Positions 37,237-45,475 of a stretch of 64,000 nucleotides of DNA are shown here, in pieces. How positions within the stretch are numbered: position 1 is the stretch's first letter; every line of letters begins with the position of its first letter. The DNA is from Jeotgalibaca sp. MA1X17-3 (GTDB lineage: Bacteria; Bacillota; Bacilli; Lactobacillales; Aerococcaceae): positions 1 through 64,000 of the forward strand of contig NZ_CP090984.1 of the NCBI RefSeq assembly GCF_021513155.1. The letters are read 5' to 3'. The notes beneath the pieces were generated by a model. That model saw nothing but the letters and a program-made list of their open reading frames with translations, did not search any database and had not been told where the DNA came from. Both the position numbers and the translations under genes were made by a program.

Positions 37237-37737
37237 GTGAAAAAAATAATTCTTAGTGTTTTAAGTTTGATTGTTCTTATAACGTTAAGCGGTTGTCAAG
37301 ATAAATTCGACCCGCAAACAGCTATTCAAGATAGTAGAACAACACTTAATGAATTTTTGGGTACATTTGATAAAAAGGAAAAAGTTCTAGAAACTTATAC
37401 TGAAAAAGAAGTAACTAATTTTTTTGAGAAAGAACAACAAAAATACTTCTCAGAAAACTTCAAACAAAATATTTTACCTTACAAATTAGAAGAATTAGAA
37501 TTTGATATTGAAAAAGACTACTTAAAAATAGGTAAACATTTTCTGTTTTTAGCAGTTACAAATGATGAAAACGGAGTATTTTGGAATAAGATGATAATAA
37601 AAGACGATGAGCTAGATACTGAAAAAGAAACGGTAACTTTCTATATAAGTTCAGAATCTCCAAGTCGACCAAGTGGCTATATTGAAATGATAAAAGAAAA
37701 TGGTACATGGAAAATTAATAATATTTTAGAATTATAA
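37237..37737 (+). CDS. Transfer-operon lipoprotein (TraH-like)
   Basis: I favour GTG 37237 as the start (VKKIILSVLSLIVLITLSGC), nine bases after AAGGA; an in-frame ATG at 37229 is too close to that site. A lipoprotein signal with lipobox LSGC puts the acylated cysteine ~20 residues in. The mature part is hydrophilic, mostly helical then beta (FWNKMIIKDDELD, VTFYISSESPSRPSGYIEM). pSK41/pGO1-type operons encode one lipoprotein (TraH), and this gene is the best candidate here. It lies at the end of the operon; a decayed gene and a terminator follow. Confidence 0.7.
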   Translation: MKKIILSVLSLIVLITLSGCQDKFDPQTAIQDSRTTLNEFLGTFDKKEKVLETYTEKEVTNFFEKEQQKYFSENFKQNILPYKLEELEFDIEKDYLKIGKHFLFLAVTNDENGVFWNKMIIKDDELDTEKETVTFYISSESPSRPSGYIEMIKENGTWKINNILEL

Positions 37738-37787
37738 ACCAACTATTCAAAGGAATAGACAACAAAGTAAAAATAACAGTGTACTAA

Positions 37788-38171
37788 AAGTCTAAATGAA
37801 AAAAATGTAGAGCCAGAAATAAAAGACAAAACTTTAAAAAAAGATGACTAGAAACATTTGTTGATTATCATGTAACCGATATAAAAAGCGGAGAAGTATA
37901 TCTATCTGAAGATAGTCAAAACAAAGATGTCATGTCACTTTTTCAATCTTTTGAAAAAGAAGATATTGAACGAACTAATTGGAAATTATTGAAATTGTAT
38001 CAAACGGAACGAGTAGAGTATATGGGCTAGAACATTCATCTGATTATGATATTGTCTATATGGAAATAACCTGTAAAGATGAAATCTTGCCCTATTAATT
38101 TAAAAATCATGGTGTAGATGAATACAGAAAGTTTGTTGCAAGGTCAATAAAAGAAGCAATCAAGTTATAGG
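37788..38171 (+). pseudogene. Decayed gene after the transfer lipoprotein
   Basis: Coding-like sequence survives in pieces: SLNEKNVEPEIKDKTLKK, then LETFVDYHVTDIKSGEVYL and NKDVMSLFQSFEKEDIERTNW, then IEIVSNGTSRVYGLEHSSDY, then EYRKFVARSIKEAIKL before TAG 38171. At least two frame changes and one in-frame stop interrupt it. There is no good start codon. I recognise no family. Its position suggests it was once the last gene of the transfer operon. Confidence 0.5.
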
Positions 38172-38282
38172 AAACATTCTATCAGCCAATAGTAGAACTA
38201 TATTAGTACCGCAACGTACAAGCTTCTTATAAAGGTAATCATAAACCAAAATACGTGAAGTACCCTTATATATGAGTAGATA

Positions 38283-38335
38283 AAAGAGTAGGAGCAGCAA
38301 TCAATCAATAGATTGTAGCTTCTACTCTTTTTTTG
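38283..38335 (+). terminator. Terminator of the transfer operon
   Basis: AAAGAGTAGGAGC at 38283 pairs with GCTTCTACTCTTT at ~38317-38329, with an inner AATC/GATT pairing, and runs into TTTTTTTG. It is a strong hairpin marking the end of the T4SS block. Confidence 0.85.
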
Positions 38336-38790
38336 TTCTTTAAAAACAAAGGCTACGGTCAAGAGCCTAAAATTTCAAACCCTTTTTTGACTCGTCCACT
38401 CCTCGACTTCTTTTTGATTCCGTTCATTTTTAGTGTACAAAGCCCTTTGCTGAAACAAATTATAGAGCGGAAATTTTGTCGAATTGTTTGAATTTTTATT
38501 TTGCCAACTTTTTAATGATCCCACATTATAGCTTGTTGAAAAGATACCTCCTCTCAAATAATGGATACTTGATTTCATTTAATATGTTATGTAATCGTGT
38601 GTTGAAAAGCAAAATTAAAAGATAATCCAATAGGTATGGGGTTCTAAATACATGATTCTATGTCAAATAGTGAATCCTAAAATGAAGGTGAGTTTACCAC
38701 AATAAGAACTGAGCTTTGGGGTCTTAACTCCTTTCATGTTATAATTTAAAGATTAGTTAAAAATAAATAAAAGAGCGTTAAAAGGAGTTT
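38336..38790. other. Intergenic region between transfer block and efflux genes
   Basis: No convincing gene is visible. A minus-strand frame at 38375-38578 has no ribosome-binding site and no recognisable motif. From 38644 to ~38720 the sequence is a diverged copy of the repeat also seen at 41686-41762. A -10 box TATAAT at ~38740 may serve the TauE-like gene. Confidence 0.4.
38644..38720 (+). repeat. Dispersed intergenic repeat, copy 1
   Basis: About 75 bases with GATTCTAT, ATCCTAAAAT, TGAGTTT and CACA in the same order and spacing as at 41686-41762. A partial third copy begins GAATACACGATT at ~42227. In the second copy ATACACGA and TCGTGTAT form a stem. All copies lie between genes of the efflux region. 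Confidence 0.55.
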
Positions 38791-38793
38791 GTT

Positions 38794-39536
38794 ATGGATA
38801 CGACGATTATTTTACTAGCAGTGAGCGCTGTTTTTTTAGGCACCTTAATGCGAGCTGTTTTTGGTTTCGGCGATTCAGTTGTGAGTATGCCTTTGTTAGC
38901 ATTATTACCGATGGATTTAAAAACATCGATCGCTTTAGTTGGATTAACTGGCTTTTCTGTTGCTATCTTAGCCATTTTATCCGGTTGGGAAAATGTTGAT
39001 CGAGGAGTTCTTAAACAACTTTCTATGGGTACGCTAGTTGGGATTCCTATTGGTTTACTATTAGTTACCTTTGCATCGCAGTCTATTATTACTCTCATTT
39101 TAGGAATCTTTCTTGTTTTCTATGGAATTTATTCACTGACAAAAGCGAAAACAGGAGAACTCCAAGAATCTTCATGGGTAAATCGACCAATATGGGCAAA
39201 TTTTTTGGTTTTTTGGCGGGAACACTCGGAAGTGCCTATAATATGAATGGCATACCAATTGTTGTTTACGGTACGATGCGGGATTGGAAACCAATTGTTT
39301 TTAGAGAGAGTTTGCAAGCTCATTTCTTAATGTCCAGTTCTTTTATTATTTTAGGTCATTTTTTAGGAGGTTTTTGGACAAAAGAATTACTTGTATTATA
39401 TGTATTCTCTTTACCTTTAACACTCTTTGCTCATTTAATTGGGAAAATTGTTTATGGGAAAATACCTACTCATAAATTCAAACGATATATTTTTATTCTA
39501 ATTATTTTTCTGGGAATTTCTTTATTAATAAATTAA
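38794..39536 (+). CDS. TauE/SafE-family membrane exporter (frameshifted)
   Basis: A polytopic membrane protein of ~247 residues starting after AAAGGAG. The N-terminal half has the TauE/SafE opening repeat (ILLAVSAVFLGTLMRAVFG, GFGDSVVSMPLLALL, IALVGLTGFSVAILAIL). The second repeat (FFGFLAGTLGSAYNMNGIPIVVY) is in another frame. The frames join at six T (39201-39206); one more T restores WANFFGFLAGTLG. The family exports sulfite, sulfoacetate and related small anions; the substrate here is unknown. The gene has its own upstream -10 box and is not obviously in an operon. The break is of the same homopolymer type as elsewhere in this window. Confidence 0.8.
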
Positions 39537-39685
39537 TCTACCAACAGATAACAAACTTAAAATGCATTCGAATTTCAACAAGTGAGTTTATCTTAATGCC
39601 ATTTGTAACAAACTCGAGAAAACAAGTAAAAGACTGACAAATCAAGGATGTTTTCTCTCTAAGGCACTGTCTAAATCTAATTATC

Positions 39686-39850
39686 CTTTTTAATCAATAA
39701 GATGTACTGTATTGATAGCTACAGCAAGACTACATTTACTATTTTAAGTCAATAGTTGTATATTACTATAAAAATACAATTGATTTCTAAATTTATCTTT
39801 GGGAGGACCTTTTAAATTTCATGGCTATATTTTGTTAAAAATAAACTATA
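39686..39850. other. Non-coding spacer before the CsoR-like gene
   Basis: Between the TauE-like gene and the promoter at 39857 the sequence is AT-rich with no reading frame carrying a ribosome-binding site. I see nothing else to annotate here. Confidence 0.35.
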
Positions 39851-39856
39851 TTTATC

Positions 39857-39909
39857 TTGTTTAATACTCCACTGGTCACTATAATATTGATATGCCCCCC
39901 GAGGGCATA
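39857..39909 (+). promoter_or_regulatory. Promoter with GC-rich palindromic operator of the CsoR-like regulator
   Basis: TTGTTT (39857-39862) and TATAAT (39880-39885) are spaced by 17 bases. The transcription start region carries TATGCCCCCCGAGGGCATA (39891-39909), an inverted repeat around a C-tract like the operators of CsoR/RcnR-family repressors. Autorepression of the regulator and MATE gene is likely. Confidence 0.72.
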
Positions 39910-39935
39910 GTAAAGTAAAGGAAAGAGGAATTATT

Positions 39936-40217
39936 ATGTCACATTCATCTGAACACAGAACAAAAAACTTAGTAACAAGATTAAATCGAATTGAAGGCCA
40001 AGTTTCAGGTATTAAAAGAATGATTATAGATGAAAAAGATTATGCCGAGGTGATCATTCAATTGAATTCCACCAAGTCAGCTATTCAAAAGATTAGTCAA
40101 ATCTTATTAGAAGCTCAAGCCGATCATGCCTTAATCCATGTGAGTGAAGGTGCAACATTAAAAGAGGAAATGGAAAAACTACAACGAGTCATAACTCAAT
40201 ACAACAAAGTAAACTAG
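39936..40217 (+). CDS. CsoR/RcnR-family repressor lacking all cysteines
   Basis: A 93-residue four-helix regulator of the CsoR/RcnR/FrmR family (DUF156). RLNRIEGQVSGIKRMI is the diagnostic first helix, and QLNSTKSAIQKISQILL is the second. In CsoR the copper ligands are Cys-His-Cys. Here the first Cys position reads DYAEV instead of DYCEDV, and the protein contains no cysteine at all; only histidines such as ADHALIHV remain. Copper or persulfide sensing of the usual kind is therefore excluded. It may sense a metal through His/Glu or an organic ligand. The gene is followed nine bases later by a MATE exporter, which it presumably controls through the GC-rich operator upstream. Confidence 0.85.
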   Translation: MSHSSEHRTKNLVTRLNRIEGQVSGIKRMIIDEKDYAEVIIQLNSTKSAIQKISQILLEAQADHALIHVSEGATLKEEMEKLQRVITQYNKVN

Positions 40218-40226
40218 GTGAATTGA

Positions 40227-41573
40227 ATGGAGAAAACTCTTAAGAGGAAAATTTATAATTTAGCTGTACCAGCAACAGTAGAAAATATACTCCAAACACT
40301 CGTTGGTTTTATAGATACCTTAATGATTTCTAGACTTGGGCTTGCTGTGGTCACAGGTGTGGGGGTAGCAAATACCATTTTAAATGTATATTTAGCTATA
40401 TTTATCGCAATCGGTATAGGAACTTCATCTTTAATTGCTCAAAAGTTAGGAGCAAAACAGTTTGAAGATGCTCAAACTGTTGCCCGACAATCAACGATGA
40501 TGGCGATTTTAATTGGAATATTATTTGGTGCAATTACCATTTTGTTTGGAAAACCTATATTATCTGTAATGGGTGCGAGCAATGATGTGCTGATCTATTC
40601 TACTCAGTTCTTTTTTATTGTAGGCGGCTCCTCACTGTTTATTTCATTAATGACGATCTTCGGTAGTATATTACGTGCTTCAGGAGATACAAAATCACCT
40701 ATGAAAGTAAGTATCACAACCAATTTACTAAATATTGCTTTAGATTATATTCTTATTTTTGGAATGGGACCTATCCCGGCATTAGGTGTGGTGGGCACCT
40801 CTATCGGAACGGTTATGGCAAGAGTTTTAGGATGTCTTTTACTCTACAAAGCTATTAAAAAATCATCCGTGTCTTTTAATCTGAGCTCTATTTTTATAAA
40901 AAGTAACTATAATGCGTTGATTAAGCTTTCAATTCCTGCTGGTTTTGAACGATTAGTTATGAGAATTGGACAAGTTGTCTATTTTGGATTAATTATTGCT
41001 ATTGGTTCAAAAACATTTGCAGCTCACTCAATTGCTGGAAATATTGAAAGTTTTGTATATATGCCAGCATATGGATTAGCAACGGCTGCTACTACATTAG
41101 TGGGTAATGCTATTGGAGCTAAAGAATATGGAGAAGCAAAAAAGACAGCTTTCCTAGCAGTCAAATATGGAGTTATTGTTTTAAGCTTATTCGGAGTGGT
41201 TCTATTTTGGGGAGCACCTTATTTTGCTTCCTTGTTCACAAAGGACGAATCCGCGATCACTCAAATTATAACTGCGTTACGAATTGACGCTTTTAACCAA
41301 CCAGGACTGGCGATAAGCTTAGTTCTTACTGGTGCCCTACAAGGAATGGGAGATACAAAAACACCTCTTTACAGTACTGCCTTTGGTATGTGGGGGTTAA
41401 GGATAGTGGGAGTGATTATTTTAGGACAGAAATTACAGCTAGGAATTGCAGGAGTTTGGATATCAATAGGAATAGATTTATATATTCGATCTTTATTCCT
41501 TATATATGTATTCAATAAAAATATTATTAAGAAAAGTATCCCATCAAATAATATCCCACCATCAAAAAGTTAA
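40227..41573 (+). CDS. MATE family multidrug efflux protein
   Basis: A 448-residue membrane protein with the two six-helix halves typical of NorM/DinF-like MATE transporters. Visible family features are NLAVPATVENILQTLVGFIDTLM at the start (part of the first helix), SGDTKSPMKVSITTNLLNIALDY and, in the second half, LQGMGDTKTPLYSTAFGMWGLR. It exports cationic drugs or dyes against Na+ or H+. It is translated directly after the CsoR-like regulator (nine-base gap, GGTGAATTG before the start), so the pump responds to that regulator's ligand. A decayed, internally deleted copy of the same gene lies at 63748-64000. Confidence 0.9.
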   Translation: MEKTLKRKIYNLAVPATVENILQTLVGFIDTLMISRLGLAVVTGVGVANTILNVYLAIFIAIGIGTSSLIAQKLGAKQFEDAQTVARQSTMMAILIGILFGAITILFGKPILSVMGASNDVLIYSTQFFFIVGGSSLFISLMTIFGSILRASGDTKSPMKVSITTNLLNIALDYILIFGMGPIPALGVVGTSIGTVMARVLGCLLLYKAIKKSSVSFNLSSIFIKSNYNALIKLSIPAGFERLVMRIGQVVYFGLIIAIGSKTFAAHSIAGNIESFVYMPAYGLATAATTLVGNAIGAKEYGEAKKTAFLAVKYGVIVLSLFGVVLFWGAPYFASLFTKDESAITQIITALRIDAFNQPGLAISLVLTGALQGMGDTKTPLYSTAFGMWGLRIVGVIILGQKLQLGIAGVWISIGIDLYIRSLFLIYVFNKNIIKKSIPSNNIPPSKS

Positions 41574-41603
41574 ATTTTTCTAATAAAAAGTTACAATAAA
41601 TTT

Positions 41604-41640
41604 GTACCAAAACAATTGTTTTGGTACGAGTATATACTCG
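41604..41640. repeat. Two adjoining perfect palindromes
   Basis: A 24-bp palindrome (41604-41627, half-site GTACCAAAACAA) directly adjoins CGAGTATATACTCG (41627-41640). They lie 30 bases after the MATE stop, so they may act as a terminator or a protein-binding site. The first half also survives next to the MATE relic at the window's right end. Confidence 0.6.
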
Positions 41641-41685
41641 GATCTACACAGGACTAAACAAAAATACTGCTGATCAGAAAAGGTT

Positions 41686-41762
41686 TTGAATACACGATTC
41701 TATACCAATTCGTGTATCCTAAAATAAAAGATGAGTTTGTCACACTAAGAGTGGAGTAAAGC
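41686..41762 (+). repeat. Dispersed intergenic repeat, copy 2
   Basis: Diverged copy of 38644-38720. It contains the 8-bp stem ATACACGA/TCGTGTAT followed by ATCCTAAAAT and TGAGTTTGTCACA. It lies between the MATE gene and a decayed membrane-protein gene. Confidence 0.55.
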
Positions 41763-41805
41763 TCAGATATGATAAATGAATCATCAAAAATTGGGAGGTT
41801 GTTAT

Positions 41806-42158
41806 ATGAAAGATATATCGAGAGAAAATTTTATTTATTCCTGTATCCTTTTTATTTCATTACATAGAAACTTCTCTATTTAAAAATGAAAATGGAGTCA
41901 ATTTTACATTTTTAGGGATCTTTTTATTTATGATTGTAGCAGGTACAATGACTGCTACAATCAAACTTAACTTTTTTTATAAATATTTTAAGTTTTTTAT
42001 TATCAATGGTGTTAGAAAACATATTAATGATTCCTCCAAATAAATCTTGATTTAATCCTTTTGGAATAAATTTTGCTATTGTATTTATTAGTATTATCAT
42101 TTTAATCGGAGCATTAATAATTCGATCATTGGCAAGAAAAATATTTAAACAACGCTAA
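41806..42158 (+). pseudogene. Decayed small membrane-protein gene
   Basis: A good ribosome-binding site (GGGAGG) precedes ATG 41806, which reads MKDISRE and then shifts. Hydrophobic pieces follow in other frames: ILFIPVSFLFHYIETSLF, FLGIFLFMIVAGTMTATI, FFINILSFLLSMVLENILM and FAIVFISIIILIGALII, ending ARKIFKQR at 42158. Two frame changes and one in-frame TGA interrupt a protein of ~115 residues with four membrane helices. It is possibly a DUF-type membrane protein; I do not recognise it. Some breaks may be sequencing errors. Confidence 0.5.
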
Positions 42159-42413
42159 AAGTATTATGCTTATCTTCACGTTAATTAAATGAAATAAAAA
42201 AGAGAACCTTGATTGAACAAGATTCCGAATACACGATTTAAGGCAATTTCATGTATAAATACGTGAATAATGCCAAATTATAAATGCCATTGGGATTCAA
42301 TAATCTTACTCCTTTTACTTTATTTAATAGTGTGATAAATAGGCTACACTTAATTGAACAATAAAAGTAAGATCTTGTAAAATTCAAGTGAAGAAAAAAG
42401 GAGAGAGGCAATG

Positions 42414-42692
42414 ATGATCTATGCCACAAAAATCAAAATGTGTTCAAAGTGTCCGCCACCCTGGACGTGCCACGATATTGATTCTATTTATTTAGAGGGA
42501 GAGGGGAAAAACAAATTTTATAAGAAAGAGGAAATCTATCATTTTTTACGAGACGATCAGGACATCATTCAAGTTCGATTGGGATCTAATCGAGAACTCC
42601 AACCCGTGTTAGGTCTTCCTCCTCTGAAGTATATTCGGTCGGAAGCTTATGATACCAAACAAGACTTCCTATTAAAGTTTGATCAAGCATAA
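42414..42692 (+). CDS. DUF3892-like small protein
   Basis: About 92 residues, starting at either of two tandem ATGs (42411 or 42414) after GGAGAGAGG; the second has the better spacing. The sequence pattern IDSIYLEGEGKNKFYKKEEI followed by IIQVRLGSN and KYIRSEAYDTKQDFLLKF resembles DUF3892, whose members end in YVRS...DNLL. The N-terminus has a CSKCPPPWTC stretch that could hold a metal or a disulfide. It is a stand-alone gene ending before a strong terminator. Function unknown. Confidence 0.6.
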   Translation: MIYATKIKMCSKCPPPWTCHDIDSIYLEGEGKNKFYKKEEIYHFLRDDQDIIQVRLGSNRELQPVLGLPPLKYIRSEAYDTKQDFLLKFDQA

Positions 42693-42730
42693 GAAATTAG
42701 TTTAATAGGAGGAAGTAAGAGCAAACGACT

Positions 42731-42778
42731 CACACAAAAAAAGCATCCTGCTTCTTTCGGATACTTTTTTGTGTGGTC
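42731..42778. terminator. Bidirectional terminator
   Basis: CACACAAAAAAG at 42731 pairs with CTTTTTTGTGTG ending at 42775, and the inner ATCC pairs with GGAT. The A-tract and T-tract let it work in both directions. It serves the DUF3892-like gene and the converging YheO-like gene. Confidence 0.8.
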
Positions 42779-42860
42779 CACTTTTTGTGAATCCTATAGA
42801 TGGGACGATTTCTACTGTTGTTTTGGAAAAACTTTGAACGAGTCGCATCTTTTGAAGAAC

Positions 42861-43562
42861 CTATTTTTCAATTTGTTCCTCTCTCTTATTAATGGTTTTT
42901 AAATACCTATAAATACTAGGTTCTGAGACTTTCAATGCTTCAGCCACGCGAGGGACAGCACCTTTTAATTGAAAGACCCCTTTCTTTTCTAATTCCTCTA
43001 CGATTTTTATTTTCATTTCCTGATGAAGAGTAAAGGGTCCTCTTAATTTTTCCGGGTCAATCATTGAGAAAACTACCTCTTCGATCATTCCCGATAAATC
43101 CTCCGTTGATTCTGAATGATTTAATCCCTGTTCTATAGAATAGGGACCTTTTTTTGTAGGAGAGGGTTCGTTACTCTGTAGATTGGCTAACTGTAAAATT
43201 TTAGTAGATAGGTTTCTAAATTCGCTTGTATCAACATTTATACAGAGAAGGCCTAACAAAATGTTCTCTTGATTTTTAATAAAAAAGGTAGAGCCTTGTA
43301 TGGGAGATCCTGTTTTAGTTAGTGCCTGATAATTTGTTACAAAGTCTTTTTCTAAATATACTTCATTCTGGATTAGTTCCAGAGCAAAACCAGTTAAAGG
43401 AGACTGTTCTGTCCTGCCACTAATGTGCGAATTTGCAATAGCAGCTATGTAGGAACCATCATCTTCTAGCCAGTGCAAGACAATCTCGTACTGAGCACCC
43501 AAAGATTTTTCTAAAAATAGGACAAACATTTTGTATTGCTCTAGAACTGGATTCATCACCAT
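42861..43562 (-). CDS. YheO-like PAS/HTH transcriptional regulator
   Basis: A 233-residue regulator starting at ATG 43562 with AGGAGGAACA upstream. The N-terminal part is a YheO-type PAS-like domain (EIVLHWLEDDGSYIAAIANSHISGR, GSTFFIKNQENILLGLLCIN). The C-terminal part is an HTH_22-like domain (KIKIVEELEKKGVFQLKGAVPRVAEALKVSEPSIYRYLK, which spans two such helices). Such proteins (YheO, DauR) sense small molecules and regulate amino-acid or metabolic genes. No partner gene is adjacent. Its target is unknown. Confidence 0.85.
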   Translation of the reverse strand: MVMNPVLEQYKMFVLFLEKSLGAQYEIVLHWLEDDGSYIAAIANSHISGRTEQSPLTGFALELIQNEVYLEKDFVTNYQALTKTGSPIQGSTFFIKNQENILLGLLCINVDTSEFRNLSTKILQLANLQSNEPSPTKKGPYSIEQGLNHSESTEDLSGMIEEVVFSMIDPEKLRGPFTLHQEMKIKIVEELEKKGVFQLKGAVPRVAEALKVSEPSIYRYLKTINKREEQIEK

Positions 43563-44308
43563 TGTTCCTCCTTTTATTCTTCTATGTTTCTACTCTTTTG
43601 TAAAGCTCTTAGGCAACAAATAAATGAAGCAGTTATAAGGAAAGTAAAGGTGTGTTCTGATTTAAAGGAATGTACGAGATCCTACAAAATAATAGGATAG
43701 GAAGATTTCCCAAAATGATTTTCCTGTACAAACTAAACCAGTACTTTCTTCTTACTTATCGGTAGGATAGTTTTAGTTATATTGATTTTAATAACTATTT
43801 ATAAAGCAAAAAAAGGCCATAGGAGCTAGAAAAAGAAAAGATATAATTTAGTAAGCTTCTTAATGCTAGAGATAGAACGAAAGTAAGAACAAACACAAGA
43901 GTGCTGACCTAGATCTTTTATTAAAATTTTCAATCACATAGATGTGATAATTGTGATGATAAAGTTCATTACTTTCGTACGTATTTTTCTCTTTTTTAGA
44001 GAAGTACTGAATGAAAAAAAATAATCAGCAAGGTTTGAAAGAGAGAAAAAAAGGATAACCGTTTACGTTTGTAATCGTATCTATTGTAATTATACATAAT
44101 AGTTTTCTTTTGTCAAAGCTTCATACTTGATTATCCAGGAGGAGTTTTCTACGGTTATTATAGAAGAAGATATGAAAAATTTTTTTTTATTATTATACTA
44201 TTTCTTTTTTTCTATAGAATTTTTTTGCTTCCTTTTTTATTTCACACAGATAAAAATTCCAATTTTCGTCAAGGAGTACGGCGCTCCCTTTAGAAAAAAG
44301 GTAGTAAA
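43563..44308. other. Non-coding region with a degenerate cop-type promoter
   Basis: No intact gene is visible. At ~44059-44100 the sequence CCGTTTACGTTTGTAATCG resembles the second cop box region at ~44974-44992 (CGTTTACAAATGTAATCG) with the box itself mutated. This is probably the old promoter of the decayed DUF305 gene that follows. The rest is AT-rich with no support for genes. Confidence 0.45.
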
Positions 44309-44563
44309 GTGTTACGGAAAGAAAAATGCGTGGAAGTAATGATGAATAAAAGTTCTATAAGTTTTTTGGGATTACTCAGTATGTATAAACTGGATTACAT
44401 ATTTTTAAAGGAGATTATATATGATAATTTTATCTGCAGGTATTGTGTCCGTGGTGTCAGACTTTTAATGAGAAATCAGACAATGATTAATACTGTTGAC
44501 TATGTGCAAGCAATGGTTCCTCCTTATTCTACCGCGATACTAGTAAGTAAAAGAACTAACTAA
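44309..44563 (+). pseudogene. Decayed partial copy of the DUF305 gene
   Basis: The reading MMNKSSISFLGLLSMY, then MRNQTMINTVDYVQAMVPPYSTAILVSKRTN, is a shortened, diverged copy of the intact protein at 57847-58293 (MNKSYAKFLGMIV; MRNQTTIDEVDYMQAMIPHHSIAILASERAN). The middle membrane region is largely lost. The key His pair in IPHHS has become VPPYS, and the C-terminal helix is missing. It lies just upstream of copY behind a mutated cop-type promoter. It appears to be an ancestral copper-island gene left behind by duplication and decay. Confidence 0.7.
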
Positions 44564-44930
44564 ACCTTTGAGTAGGAAGGTGTATTTATATGGAGAGATA
44601 CCTAGAACCGAATGTTTGTAGGGTTCCAATTGCCACATGTCGTATAGATTTACAAATAGACGACTCTGTTAAGTAGCAGAGTGGAAAGGGGATGTTTGAT
44701 AGAAAATAAATCAATTTAAAATAATAAAAAGAAGAAAATAGTCCCAGTAGATGAGAAGGTACTCTAAAATACTAGTGCTACATCTAAATGTTTGCAGTAC
44801 ATATTCGATGGAAAGAGCCTGTTCTGAAGTATTTTTCGAATATTTATATAACGATACCTGTTTGCCATTTTAAAAATCAAGATTATAAGAAGGATATTTT
44901 AAATAATATCTACTCGATTAAATAAAAGAG

Positions 44931-44987
44931 TTGACAGACATTGATTACAAGTGTAAACTGTAGATAGAATAAACGTTTACAAATGTA
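44931..44987 (+). promoter_or_regulatory. CopY-regulated promoter with two cop boxes
   Basis: TTGACA (44931-44936) and TAAACT (44954-44959) are spaced by 17 bases. Two perfect cop boxes of the form TACAnnTGTA are present: TACAAGTGTA at 44946-44955, overlapping the -10 box, and TACAAATGTA at 44978-44987. CopY dimers bind this sequence in enterococci, lactococci and streptococci and leave when copper displaces their zinc. Confidence 0.92.
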
Positions 44988-45010
44988 ATCGTATGTAAGG
45001 AGAGAATATT

Positions 45011-45454
45011 ATGTTACCTACTTTATTCAAAATAACAGATGCTGAATGGGAAATCATGCGTGTAGTCTGGGCAAATGAAGCAGTCACCAGTAAAGAAATT
45101 ATCGCTATTCTGAAAAACAAAAAACAATGGAAAGCTGCTACGATCAAAACGTTAATCGGACGTTTAGTCGAGAAAGGGGCTCTCCACACCTTGGAAGAAG
45201 GAAGAAAATTTATTTATTCAGCAGCAATTACTCAGGAAGAAAGCATGGATGTGGTCACGAAGGATGTTCTTTCTCGAGTTTGTAATAAACGTAAAGGCCA
45301 TGTCATTAGCACGATGATTGCTGATACTACTTTGAGTAGCGCCGATATTTTTACATTAAAGGCTTTATTGGAACAAAAAAGTACGATGGCACTGAATGAG
45401 GTGTTGTGTGAATGTGTGTCAGGGCAATGTGAATGTGAAGAACAACATCATTGA
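45011..45454 (+). CDS. copY: CopY copper-responsive repressor
   Basis: A 147-residue repressor of the CopY/BlaI family. The N-terminal winged helix (ITDAEWEIMRVVWANEAVTSKEI, which spans two helices, then AATIKTLIGRLVEKGAL) binds the cop boxes just upstream. The C-terminal metal site CECVSGQCEC is the CxCxxxxCxC motif that holds zinc in the repressing form and copper in the released form. It is the first gene of the copper island, starting after AAGGAGAG, and is autoregulated. The copA gene follows after 21 bases. Confidence 0.95.
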   Translation: MLPTLFKITDAEWEIMRVVWANEAVTSKEIIAILKNKKQWKAATIKTLIGRLVEKGALHTLEEGRKFIYSAAITQEESMDVVTKDVLSRVCNKRKGHVISTMIADTTLSSADIFTLKALLEQKSTMALNEVLCECVSGQCECEEQHH

Positions 45455-45475
45455 GAAAACGAAAAGAGGAGAAAG

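Noticed and set aside
38375..38578. Minus-strand frame of 67 codons
   Set aside because: No ribosome-binding site, no motif, and no neighbour in the same direction.
44127..44339. Frame of 70 codons, very Phe-rich
   Set aside because: Composition is that of translated poly-T. It lies upstream of the DUF305 relic and has no start signal.
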